Of a DNA stretch of 64,000 bases, positions 1 through 12,676 are shown in pieces. Origin of the DNA: Echinococcus granulosus (Eukaryota; Platyhelminthes; Cestoda; Cyclophyllidea; Taeniidae); NCBI RefSeq assembly GCF_000524195.1, contig NW_020170390.1, positions 1,317,872 through 1,381,871 of the forward strand, in the 5' to 3' direction. A program made the translations under genes and the position numbers. Position 1 is the first letter of the stretch. Every line of letters starts with the position of its first letter. The notes beneath the pieces are model-generated. The model searched no databases. It had not been told where the DNA came from and worked only from the letters and a program-made list of their open reading frames with translations.

Positions 1-1107
1 AGGAATAAAGGTGTGTCGTCTATCCGATGCGATTGCCAGTTAAAGAGCAAAGTCAATTTATATGAACTGCAATTTAAGCATTTTAAATAGCTTGAATTGC
101 CATAGAGGAGTCTTGCTAAAGTTACTACTTTTTGTATACTTGTTAGACTAATGTAACTGAGATGCATCGAAACAGTGCTGGCAAAGAATCATTAGTTGAA
201 TTAAAACCCGTCGACAAGTAATAAGCATGCAGCCTATGCTGAGATATCTTTTACACGCTTAAGTTTTTACTTTTAATTTCATTAGCTACTACAAATCCCT
301 CTGCACAAAACATTAAAACAATTTGGACTATGTTAGCAGCCTACGTTCTTTGTAGCCTATGATGTCATACCCTTCACACTCGGTAATTTATTAAGGTTTA
401 TGGCAAGAGGAGTTTTACTCTTTTTTTCGAGTTTCAAAACCTTGAGAGAATGTTACTTAAATTAGATGAAAAACCCTATCTTCCCTAACAACAGATTTTG
501 CAATTTAGGGTTGGTATCCTAATCTTAGATCTTATGCACTACTGTCACACCTGCAGCACATGTTAAGTAAGCGAATGAGATTCATTCGACTTTTTTTGTT
601 AAATCCTACAGTTGGATGTGGTGACTTCTAACGGGTTTATGGGTTTCCTATTGAACCAGTTTTTCATCGGTATTTTCATTTTTCTTTGTAGTTTAGGAAT
701 TGTACCTTGAAAAATTCAACGCTCCTCCTTAATGTTTTTTAGTGTGCCTTTATCCAAAAGTGTTTGTTGGGTTCCTGATTATTGTTTAGAGTACTAATCA
801 TAATCGGGTACCCAGTTAGTTTTACTACCGAGCAATTTGTTCCTGACATCTACGCATTATTTGTTGCAATGGTCCGAACATTGTTTCTGACGATAAGCAT
901 GCATTATTTAGCTCTAGAAACGAGTAGATACTTATCTTTGGTAGTATGTCTGGTTCACTTCATGAAGTGTTAGTTTCACCATCTTAGCTGTAGACTATCT
1001 CGGAGGCTTTCATATCATCCAGTTTTCTCTTCCGACAGATTTAATTTCAAAATAGTTTTTTGGTTCGGTACTTTAAATCTATGCCATTATTTGCATTCCA
1101 CTCTTAG
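1..1107. other. Non-coding sequence upstream of the first visible MED1 exon
   Basis: No convincing exon was found here on either strand. By comparison with vertebrate MED1 about 40-50 N-terminal residues are missing from the model that follows, so one or more 5' exons must lie either here unrecognised or to the left of the window. The stretch is AT-rich. It ends in a pyrimidine-rich splice acceptor (ccactcttag, ending at 1107). Confidence 0.5.
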
Positions 1108-4100
1108 CATCATTCTGAATACCTTGTGGCACAGAGACTGGCTATCGAGAACTGCATTGAAACCATATCCCGAATAAGAGCACTTGCCTCACCTGAACCA
1201 TGTCAACAGCACGTTCGCTTCGCTACGCTTCGAAACCAGCTCTACCGGATCGCCTTGCAATGTGATCTACAGTTGGGTGACACGGGTCCCATCCTCCCTC
1301 CGGGGCTTTCATCCTCCGGCGGTATCGCTTGGCGTCTCTCCGCAGACTGCTTCTCCGTTGTCATATCAGCTATCCCAGCTGACGGCTACAGTCTCCCACC
1401 CGGAACCACTCCTCCCGAAGATTACCCCGTTAGCGTCGCTGCTGTCCATTTTGAGTTCAATCAGGACAAACCAATAGTACCTACACCTTTTCTTCTATAA
1501 CCTCTCTCGCAATAGGAATGCACTGTGCTAGTTGAAGATCTAAAGAAGCGCAACTATAACTCACTTTTAAAACATGTGAAAAATTTAATCGCACTCTACG
1601 ATCTTCCTGGTGAAATGTAAGGTTTGGCTTTGTACCTAATGCCTCTCCTTAGAGCTCAACGATGCCGAGCATATCTATGTCTCCAGGCTTTAGAGCAGGA
1701 TTTATTGATGCTTACGACCGCGGTGAGCAATCGAATACCCAATGCTGCTGCTCCGCTGAATCTTGAACTCCCTAGCCTCCCCTGCAAGCTCACCAACTCC
1801 CCAAGTGACGTGAACTGTTTAGCACAGTCCATAAATGGCTCGGCGGTGGGTCAAGTGGTCCAGCGTACTGGTGGCGCCTTCACCGTCCTCACATACTTCG
1901 TCTCGGCCGCACAGAAGGCCATCGCGGTGTCACACACTTCAAAACATTCTGCTCAAGTGGATCCGGAAGCTGGAATGCTTGGCGGCTTCTGTGCCTCTGT
2001 TGGTCTACGTGCCACTGCCAACGCGAGTCAGCACTCCCTACCCCTCGTCTCCTTGGTGAACATAATAAAAGATGCTGATGGATATAAGTACGTTAGATGC
2101 ATTGATCTTCACTTTATTAATATCTTCTTAAACATTTTGTGGTGTCACATGAGTTATCTATGAGAGACAAGGATTTTAAGGTAGGGGTGAGTTCTAGATA
2201 ATGTGAATTGGTAGCATATCTAGTGTATCACTTTACTAGTAAATACAAACTTACATGAGTGTTTTTGTTAAGGATTAAAGTAGTTCAATAATTAATGCGT
2301 TTATATCTAGAAATTACGGTGATATTTTCTTCCCGCCTGTAATGTCACGTCACTTGAGGAGTTAGAGAAATTCACCCACTTAAGTCGTTAAAATGATGTC
2401 AAAGATTATTCTTTTTTTAGTGTTGCGCAGTTTACAAACGCGGACAATATTACTCGCGTGAAAATTGCTGCTGAATTCTTCCTCAGGCTTCATCCACCCC
2501 TTTTATTTGACGTTGAATCCATTTCGGAGATTGAGGCAATAACACGTAAGCTGGTTTTCTTAGTAATGGGATTTAAAAACCCATAATTGGCGCTCTCTGA
2601 TCTGCTTACTTCTTGTTTGACAATAAATTAACAGAAATTCCAATGGATTATTTGAAACAAAGCGAACCACTGCCTCTTCACTATCTTCTGCTACGTCAAC
2701 ATAATCAAGAAGGTCTTTCATTTATCGACGTGCACATGGTAATTTATTAACTTTTTGTATTCCCTCAGATAAAACGAGAATTCCAGACTCCGCAAAATTT
2801 ACTCAAATAAATCTTTAAAATGGGTACTTTCTTACCCTTTTATTTCTTATCGGCTTGAATCGTAACGCTACCTAGAACCAGGTGATTACGTATCATTGCG
2901 ATTTGTCGCATCCACTCACTGAGTGAGTGGACATTCACTCTTCCTGACGCTTATTTTTTAAGCCTACTTTTGGTCTTCCAAATAACGCATGCTTTGACCA
3001 TGTCATTATCACTCAAGGCTTGCTTTTTCAAATCTCTTAAGACCCTCCCCAACAAGGTACAGCATGCTTATCACGTAGTTTCCAATAATTTACGCGGCTA
3101 TGTTATCAACGAAATTGCATTCACGTGTCCAAGTCAGCTACCCCCACTGATTCAACTTCTTCGTCGAAAAGCTGCTTGGCTGTCATTTGTGGAGTCCTTT
3201 CTACTTCATCCTAGAAAACCCGCTGTCAAAGGTATGCGTACGTCCTTGTTTTCGCTGTTTTTCTTTTTTCTACTTATAAAAATTTAAATAGTAAATAATG
3301 TATTGTGAATATCCCACACTTTCAGATGAGGACCTGACCTACAGGTTTTGCGTCAACATACCTTCCCAGACCAGTATTCTCATCAACTTCCAGCACCCAC
3401 TTTGCAATCGGAGACAGGTAAAAGGTAATACCATGATTCGCTCGCCTAGTCAATTTTATCACCTACCACCTCAGAATCTTTTCAATCGAGCGTCTCAATT
3501 TAGTGTCTATTCATATGGGCGATCTCGGTGTCTCTGAGGCACGTGTACTGGGTGCAGTCTTACCTGAGGAATTCCGCCTCGATTCAGAGCAGAACAAGGC
3601 AAAAGAGAACGGCAACGAGGACAAATACAACCCCACTGGAATTCTTACACGCTCGCACAGTCTGCCAGTCGCCCTCACCTGGCTTCTTCTCCAATTGGGC
3701 TGTCCTGTGGTCAAGATGTTGACATCCACGTTTCCGAACAAGTCGGTGACTAGCAGCGGCACCTGCAAAACTATCAAACCAGTCGGTCAGCGACGACCAG
3801 CGGTCTATTTGGCTCGCGCCCGCAATGCTTTGCACCTCAGCGACGACGCATCGGCGGACGGCCTACTGGCCGGCGCGGACAAGTTGTCCGAGAAATCTCT
3901 GCAGGATGCCGAGCGTCTTTTTCTCAGTGGTGGAGCTGAAGGTGGCGCTGGAATCCTCTACGATCCCACTGCAGGGACTACGCCTTCTTGGCCTGTTCTG
4001 CAACCATCTCAATCCCTGCCACCACTGCCTTCACCACAGCAATTCCCCTCTCGACCGATGCTTCCACCTGGTGTTATGGCAACCACTCCTCCTGCCGGTC

Positions 4101-7100
4101 TGGTGTCAGACCAACACTCCGTTCCCGCACCGAAAGGGCTTGATGACACATTCTCTTCTCCTGCCCTCCCCTCAAGTTTGTTGAATCTTTCACTTCTCAA
4201 AATCCTGTCAGCACAACTTTTTTCTGTTGCAATCCATGTCTATTTTCACTTACAGACAATCAAACTTTCCGATCGATGCCGATTATTCCCGGGGTTATGA
4301 CCACATCAGCCACCACCCTTTTTGGCCAGCCAATGAAGCTACCCATATCCTACCCCGCTGCCTCCACTCCTTCAAGTCTTGGATTCAAGCCCCAAACCCC
4401 CGCCTCATGTAATTTTTACTCAACCAAGTTATCCAATTGCGTATTCTTATAAAAACTCAAATCCCTCCTTAAAATTGCCTTCTCACAGGCAGTGGCTCCA
4501 TGCTTGTGAGTCTGCTAGATGAGGATAATCCACCCCAAAGCCTCCCCCAACTGTCTCACGTGGGCCCTTCGGTATTGCCTCCAAACCGAATTCTTTCCTC
4601 TCCAGTGACTGCTGCCACGCCTCTTCCGCCCTCCCCTATCACTGCTCAGGTGCCCAACAGCAATCATTCCACATCTCTCACTCTCATGTCGACTTATCCC
4701 AAGTCTTCGGGCAGTTCCGACGTTCTCAGCCACCTCCTCACCAGCACTGGCAACGTTGGCGTCGGTGGCAGCAGCAGCACTTCCATTAGTTTGAACAGCA
4801 GCGCCAACAGCAGCACGCAATCGCTCCCCCCTGCCCTCAAATCGGCAACCAATTCGGAGACAGGTGTGTCCAAAAAGGGCCGAAAGCGACGCGTTGATCC
4901 CGCCATGGGCAGTTTCATCTCCACCCTTCCCACCCGTGCAGCCATCATCGATGCGATGAAACAGCCAACAAAGCCAACCCCCTCTAAGCCGGCAGTGCTC
5001 GCAAAAGAGTCCGTATATGATTTTGAGGACTGTCCCTCCTCCACAAATATTGCTCCACCTCCTCTACCGCCTCCCCCACCTTCCAAGCCTTTCGCCTTCA
5101 CTGACGTTTCCGCACCAGAACGTACGGCTGAACGGAAATCGGGTCTCAAGTTTGTTATCAAAACCAACCGGGGTGGATCTGGCGGTGGCTTAACTGCTGC
5201 TTCTTCTGCTTCTGCCACCACTCCAATGGAAAACACTGCCGTGGTGACTAAACCGCGGACGAAGGCAGTGGAGGGCAAGCCGTTTGCTCTCTTCAAACAA
5301 ATGCAACAGCAACAACAACCCTCCACATCCTCACAACATCCTAAAAAGGAGCGTAAACGACGTGTTTCCTCGAAGGGTAAGGAGGTGCAGCCATCTCTGG
5401 TACTGTCCATTTCATCACCGAAGGTGTTCCCGTCTGCACCAATGGCAACACCGACTCCATCCCCTAAGAAACACGGACTTGTTAAGGGCAAACCGGGTCG
5501 AAAGAAGACTTTTTCCGCTAGTTCTGAACCGAAACGGAATCGTCTCATTTCCTCGGATGAGCCTCCAATTGAATCGGGAGCATTGGCTCCGAGCAGCGGA
5601 GTAAGTGGTGTTGTCAGTAGCAGTGGTGGCAATGGCACGAATCGTCTGATCAAGGGCTACAAGATTCCAAAAGTGCGCAAGCTGCCCTCCCCACCGTCCA
5701 ACAACGCACCATCGGTTTCATCACAGTCGACCAATCAGGAAGAAGCAGTAATGCGAGCCGAAATAACATCCACGGCAACGGCGGTATCAACTTCGCTACC
5801 CCCGCCTCCGCCACCAGCACCGGCGACATCGAGCACCATCTCCACCACAACAAAGTCGCAGCAGCGTTCGTTGCTATTTATCGTGGAGAACCTGAAACGA
5901 GCAGTGGTTGAGTCGAGTACGGCGCCACAGTCGCATCAGCAGCAGACGTCTTCGGCCACTGTCGTCGAATTGGCGCGTGGCAGTACCGAGGGTCCCGGGG
6001 ACGCGGCCAACATTGCTGAGGACACTCTTCCTGCTGACTCAAATGATAACCTTTTTGAGAAATTTAGCAGGTAATTGTCTTTTCCACTTATTCTCTATCA
6101 TTTAGATGTGGATTTGAAAGCGTCTTTTTCATGACAGTTAATTAACAGGAGTGGCACACTTAGCGTCACCCATTAGGTTTGGCAACAATGTGGGCAGTTG
6201 GTGTTTTATGTATGATTCAAATGTCAATTAGCACTGAGGCTTCTCTCTTGAGTGTTATCCTCGTTTCTCTTAGTTATTCGTGATTTGTAGTACCGATAAG
6301 GCATATCAAATCCATCAATAAAACCGAACTTACCTGAAATTTTGATGCGTTTAGGCGGTTGTCAACTCTCACATTAGTTGTTGGGTTTTCTAATTTCGGT
6401 AGAATTTAGAGGCGCATCTTTTATTCAGTAAAAAGCATTAAGAAATTTACTTTTAAGGCTTTTTCATGTTTAAATGAGTCCCTACAACTTGTGGTTCTGG
6501 TACATTAAACGCATTTATTTGGAGCGAATTCTTTTTAACGGGAATTATGAATGCGGATGAAGTGTCGAGTGTTTCTATCCAGGATATTTCTTTTTCTCTT
6601 TTATCACTCTGATGTTGTGTTACCCGCTTATCTGAATTACTTGTTTTTTCCCAAATAAGAGGACGCAATAAATCCTAGGATTCTACTCTTTGAATCGAAG
6701 TATTGTAAAAGCTTCTCATTGATATTTAGCTCGTTAGATCATGGTCTCATCGTTACTGACCATGGTTTGAATTATGTGCGTAGGGCTCATGCCTCCGCGC
6801 TAAACTTCTCATTTTTTTTACTCGGCGATCATCTGATTTGGTTTAGTGTCAGGTAATCAACTACAAAACTGTCGGATTCCTCGTGGATGGAGTAGGGTTA
6901 AGTTTGCTCGCTAGATGTAACCTTCGTATAGCGGTGTGGGAGGGTCAGTGATTACGCATACCCATAGCTCACAATGGTGAACACATGCATACATAAGTCA
7001 TTTTAATTGAATGAAGAGTGCTAATCTTGATGAATTTTATCGGCTAGCAGTGCACCGACTCCGACAAAGGGAGGGACATCGTCGTTAGCACCACTGCCAG

Positions 7101-10100
7101 CGAAGCGGTTTAAAGTAACGCCAACGCTGGGCCCTGGCGTGTGCGACCTGAATGATGTCAAACTCAACAGCCGACCACCCGAAGACGAGGTGGTGACCGT
7201 GACGGGGGCCGGTGCGACAGTGTCCGCAATGCGTGGGGTTGAGGCGGAGCGGGAGGAGAGCGGGGACGTGAGCGCTGCTCTCTTTGGGCAGGATGGGCAA
7301 TCCGACTCGCAAACACCACCAGCCAGTTTGAACGAGGAGGCCACGGCTGCAGGAGGGGTGAGTCTTCATCCTCTCATCGTTAACACAACTGCACAGCCAG
7401 GCAGGTAGCTTCGGTAGGAAAACGATGTTTTACCCTGTAATTTGTACTCGACAATGGGTATTTGATATTTATAAGAGGGCGAAATAGGAAGTCCATTTTT
7501 TAGTGATTTTAATCGTTTTCTTCAAACCTTATCCAATATCCCATCAATAAAATTGTCGTGTATATCTCCTATATGGTGAGGGTTTTAGACGTAAATGGGT
7601 TATGTAGTGGTATAACAGTGAAGGTCAACTATGGAGGCTCCCATTATAAATTTAAAAAACGATCCTTTCCTACAATTTCTGTTGCTAACATTTCCTGACT
7701 AGAGTACTCTCTGTCTTGGAAATGTAATAGTCGATCTGTAGGTGGAGCTGTTGTGAATAACGAAGGAAATTTAGAATGAACGAACTTGGTACGTTTGCAC
7801 TATTAGTAGCAAGCCTCATATTAGATTAATTGACTTAGCAATCATAATGTTCATTACTTGCCTTTGAAAAGAGTAAATCTGCACAGATCGCATGAAGCAA
7901 AAGCTTATTGGCTGGAATGCAGCTTTTTTGATAAAACGACACCTAACCAGGGGCTGTAACTTTGGGTGCGGTGCGTTTAACAACAGAAAATTATGTTGTG
8001 ATATTTGACAGCATCACTTAAAATGGGAAAGTGTTGCTCGCACCATCCTGAACTGACTTTTTTAATAAAGTCAAGGGCATTGCCAATGTTATTAGCAAAT
8101 TTTCTTATGGCGAGAATGAATAGACTGTACTGAATGCAGCATGATATCTTTAGCAATGGAATAAATTCCTTCCTCTTTACTTGAATGTACCCAAATTGAT
8201 AGTTGAAATGTTACATTTGTCGTTGCGTTTTGTAAAGCCATGTAACTGATGGAAGAATTCAAACAACTTTGTCATATGTCTTTGCAGTATGCACGGAATG
8301 CTGACTTTTGCCGCTTTTTCCACTTTGCCGTTGTTTGCAGGATGTTGAGGCGCATGCTCTCCGTTGTGTCCAGAAAAGCTTCCCTTAACTCGAAGCCTGC
8401 TTTTCTTAAATAAAAACCTATATTATTAAATTATAGAAGACGGTATAGATGCGTTAAGTGCCTTTGCCTTGTTGAAACTTGTTGTAGGCACAAAATCAGT
8501 CTTGGTAGCTGCAGGCTGACGCGAAGTTAGCCGTGCTAACGAAACAGGATTTATTGGTTCATCGGCTATGCTAGCACCAAACACAAAAAATCTCCAATTT
8601 TCCCTCCTGTGTGTTCTTTTTATCATGATGATGCCCTCACGAAAAAAACAGCATGAGAAAAGCAGCGGAGATATCTTGAATTCGGAGAGATTAGAAGTGT
8701 TTTAGTGTGTCCCTCCCTATTCGTTCACTCTGCTCAGCTCATCAAAGCACCGACGGATACGCCCGACTCTCCAACGGAGTCTATGAGCTCCAAAGCCTTT
8801 ATTGCGTCCAGCAAGATCATCCCGGTCTCGCAGGAGCCGCCTCCGAGTGGTCACACCCCTGCCTTACCCACCGGGACAGTTGCCAATTCCGCTACAGCTG
8901 TTGCCTCCTCTTCTTCCCCCTTCTTCAACAAACCACCCTCCTCCAGTCGACTGATATCCAGCACTTTACGGGGTGGTATGGTAAGGGGAGTAGTAGGGTG
9001 AGTAATTCGCTTCACATTGTGTTCTTAACGTCCTTGGTTTGAGCAGTTGGATTATTTTCTGGTTTGAAATGTTCGGATTGGACAATGTAACGGAGTAGAA
9101 ATTTCATAACTCGCGGGAGCGGGATATAATATGTACACTGAAACTATTTAAATAGATTATAAAGGTGATTTCGTGAAGTTACGGCTCTCAGTACTATTGC
9201 GCAGAATTTTTTTTCCGAAGCAAATACTAAGTCTCGATTGAGTTACAGGTGGTCATTTATTATTTCGGGTAATGGATAACCTAAGCCATCCATGAGATAT
9301 TTTTCTTTCCAAATTATTGAAGTGGCGATGAGTCAGGTGGTATGGTAGTAATCAAGGCAGGTAGATGTTGATTCTCTAGAGAAATGTGTATAATTATTTC
9401 CATGACCTTTCGCATCGACTACAAGCATGGTTTTATGGATCCCTGGCAGCCAATTTTTAGTGGATACAGTCCATTACAAGTTACTGTCATCGCTTTGCAT
9501 GGGGCCTAGGCTTAAATGCTCAACGACTTCAATTTTTGTTGATAGCAGTCAACTGAGAGCAGAGTGAAGGGTGTTTTTCGGCATTTCTGTCTTCTATTTA
9601 CGGTTGTCATTTGTTTACCTCATCCTATTATTTGTGTTTAGGGGAAGTTAAGGAGATGGACTGGGTTGTTTTCTTTCGATCACACGGTTGCTCTCTTGAT
9701 TTCTGTTTGATTCTTAACTTAAGGTAAGACTGCGAAAAGGACTTACTGTTTGGGACCTTTTCAAGTCCTAGAAGTTTTGCTTGTGCTTGTCCTCCAAAGG
9801 GAGTTTATTTTTACCCCGATTTGAAGCACTTGCGACACGGTGTGGTCATTTGAGGTTGATGAAATTACGTTTTGATTTTTTAATTGCATGTCTTATGTGC
9901 CAGAATGATATCGTTTCTGTTTGTCTAGTTTTTCAAAATTATGTGGTCTTTAATGACTATCGCGCCCTTTTGCGGATCATTTTGAAGCTTGAAATACCCT
10001 GTATAGATTGAAGCAACGTGTTACAGCCCAGGTTGCAGATCCGTGTTTCTGGTCTTCAAACCGAGTCATCATTTAATCTGCATGTTATTCAACTGCCACG

Positions 10101-11761
10101 AATAACTGTCTGCACTGCGGAATCCCTAGCCTTTTAGTCGGTCAAAATAGTATCTCTGGGGGCTTGTTACTATCTCTTGTGGTTAGTTTCACTATTAATT
10201 CACTCTTTTATGGCTTTGCGCGTGAAATTTATTTCGCGTCCCTTTGGTATTTGAAATTTAGCTGAGTGTTTTTTTTTCTTTAATCCGGGGAGGAGGATTA
10301 TCAACTTTGCCGCTGTCGGTTGATGTTCACCAATGCTGCGAAAGCCACTACTTGCATGATGCTGCAGGGTAATTATTTATGCGGATTGAGTTGATGACAA
10401 TAATTTCACCCATTTTGCTCGGCTGTAATAGCTACCAACACTAACGGTTGAGTTAACAAGCACGGCAAAAACACTCAGCTAAGCAGTTGTCGCCTTGAGG
10501 CTTTTTCTCAAAGAATTGGTCAGTTTTGGGCAGTAGGCGTTCGATTGCCACATTACATTTCTATTTTTAATCAAACATCTGAGTTAGCTGTCGCCGCTTG
10601 TGTCTCTTTTTTTCTCTAAACCGTTTTTAATTAAATATGTGTTACTTATCTATTCTTTCGGGTCACTGTTAATATTAAAATTTATTTGGGACAGACTATT
10701 AGCCCACCTCCACTTGACACTGCTATCGTTCATCAGCGTAGCAGCCCTACATTGATTGACATCGTCACCTCATAGTTTCGCTGCGAGGTCATTGACGTTT
10801 CACAAAGCGGCATTAAAGTATGTTTTTGCAAAAGCGAGGAATAGCTGTAGCGGGAATGTTACTGCAGTAGAATGGTGAATTACTCGAGTGACTAAAATTG
10901 ATACATGCGTTTTTTTATTTACGCGTTAATTCATGTCAATATGGGCATATTGTGGCTGGGCGCTGCGCCAACGGGCACCATATTCTGCACTTTCGCATTG
11001 CGAAGGAAACAAGTAACGCGCAGCCTATTTGTTTTCCTTTGCAGCCCAAGGTTCAATTACCTCCGCGGTAGCTGGAGCAGTAGACCCTACGGCTCTCCAA
11101 TGGTATGCTGTTTTTGCCCATAACCTCTCGTGTTTTTAATGCCTACCCCTACCACTATTGCAAGCGCCACACCACTTGATGGCGCTCGCTCTAACTGGCA
11201 CTCGATTTTCCAGTGGTCAAATGCTAGATCGTAAAAAGAAACAATGTAATCCAAATTCAACATGATTTTACTACCCCTCACGATCTAGGGAATGCGTCGA
11301 CTGGTGAGAATCTTAATTACAAATAAAATTTGCTCTCGTCTGAAAGCCTCTCTTGCAGACTTGCAACGCTTGCTTTCTGTGTATTTTTGCTTTCGTTTAT
11401 GCTCTCCACACCTTGTATCATTCCGAGAATGCTGTAGCCCCAACTCGTAGGAGTGTTTACCATTTACTCTGACCTTCAGATACCTCGAGGTGCGGTGGGC
11501 GGAGGTGGTGCGGGTCGACTTCCACTCCCTCCATGGGGAGGTGGGCCAGGTGGACCCCCTCAACCACCACCCGGTCCAGGGAGTGGTGTTGGTGTCAGTG
11601 GTGGCTGGGGTCCCCCAAGGGGCGGCGCCCCTCTTTATCGCATTGGTGGCGGGGGCAGCGGAGTTGGTGTTGGGCGGGGTGGCGGTGTTAGTGCCGGCAG
11701 CAGCGGTGGTGGCGGTCCCTTTTGTGGGGGCGGCAATCGACAGGCGCCTCCGAAAACCTAA
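1108..11761 (+). CDS. MED1: Mediator complex subunit 1 (5' exons missing)
   Basis: MED1 is the Mediator subunit that docks nuclear receptors and links them to RNA polymerase II in the nucleus. The exons I deduce are 1108-1476, 1516-1616, 1653-2087, 2421-2545, 2635-2738, 2963-3001, 3042-3231, 3326-3424, 3504-4175, 4256-4408, 4489-6070, 7051-7357, 8738-8997, 11045-11102 and 11480-11761. Their summed length (4776 nt) is divisible by three and every junction is phase-consistent, giving 1591 residues plus stop; human MED1 is about 1580. Residues about 1-520 match the folded Med1 region: LYDLPGE followed by a YLCLQALEQDL helix, then FQHPLCN. Residues about 520-1591 are disordered: Ser/Pro/Gly-rich, a Q run, and basic clusters such as KKGRKRR and KKERKRR. 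Two LxxLL motifs, LVSLL (4503-4517) and LSHLL (4725-4739), open the disordered part. The last exon is a Gly/Pro-rich tail. The first exon could alternatively start at 1135. Identity is firm; the 3-prime small exons (11045-11761) are the least certain. Confidence 0.92.
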
Positions 11762-12481
11762 CCCCTTTATCGCCACTTTCTACCTGCTTGTTTGTTTGGC
11801 TCTCTTCTGCTCTCTTGCTAGGCCTACCTGTTCCCCGTGAAGTATTCCAATACTCTCCATTGTAAATTTAAAGTGATCTTTCTTACTTGCCCAGAAATGT
11901 ATATTTGTGTACACATTGTTATTGCAAGCTGTCTTTTCTGAAGATATGTGGGATTTTTAATTTTGTATATAATTCCTGGAAGATGCTCATTTTTTGCTCT
12001 TTTCTGTTCATTTTAACATCCATCCCAGGTCTACAGCTTTTGATTTGATAAACTATTGTTATTGATATTTGTGGTTTCTCTTTGTACGAAAACATTATGA
12101 CTGGGTAGAATGTTCATGCTTGAAACGCCTTCTAAATACCAACACTTGTGCAGTTGGGACTGTTAATATCAGAGGAAATATCATTTTGTGATGTTTCTCC
12201 ACAGTTGATACAGGATGAAAAAAACGATGGCTTTAAAGCGCACAACTTTATTCCTAGGTGCGTATCTGGTAGCAGCAATGTCCTAAGACGAGAACGTGGA
12301 ATCCTATATCATATTCAGAAGGTGTCTACTACTGCTCCATGCTAGCAGCGGGAAAGCATCTATTGGTAAAGTTAAATTTTCTTCCAGAACTTCAACTTGG
12401 AGCAAAGTTCTTGTAAACTTAGCGTTTCGCTTTCGCAAAGGCCTTAACCCTAATTTTCTAAATGTTTGTTTTGTTGCTTAG

Positions 12482-12676
12482 TCGGTACTGCACCGGATGG
12501 TTCAGTCGCTCTCGTTCGTGCGTCAAATGCATTATTACCCACGAAAACGACGACTGTGCTGGGTAGCACCCGACTTGTGAAATTCTTTCAAGGGAGGGCG
12601 CACTGTTCCGGGCTCACCATTAACAGATTACCTACCTTTGTGCCCCCAGTATTGGAGCCTTGGAATGAGTGGGATG
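12482..12676 (+). CDS. Possible orphan coding exon
   Basis: The stretch follows a T-rich acceptor (gttttgttgcttag) and ends at a plausible donor (GATG followed by gtaatc). In between, one frame is open for 64 codons and reads like protein, including the segment RLVKFFQGRAHCSG and the end PPVLEPWNEWDG. I do not recognise the family. No neighbouring exon with compatible phase was identified with confidence; a short candidate lies at about 12206-12257 with a good acceptor. It may belong to a small gene downstream of MED1, be a decayed copy, or be chance. Confidence 0.25.

Noticed and set aside
4694..5653. Long minus-strand open frame of 319 codons
   Set aside because: It lies entirely opposite MED1 exon 11 and reflects that exon's low-complexity, GC-rich codon use; there is no independent splice or similarity evidence.
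7358..8737. Additional MED1 exons within the long 3' introns
   Set aside because: Phases of the exons at 7051-7357 and 8738-8997 agree directly, so no extra exon is needed; no convincing acceptor-donor pair with open frame was seen.
11285..11776. Minus-strand and alternative plus-strand frames over the Gly-rich exon
   Set aside because: These are shadows of the repetitive GGN/CCN composition of the last MED1 exon; only the frame continuous in phase with the upstream exon was kept.
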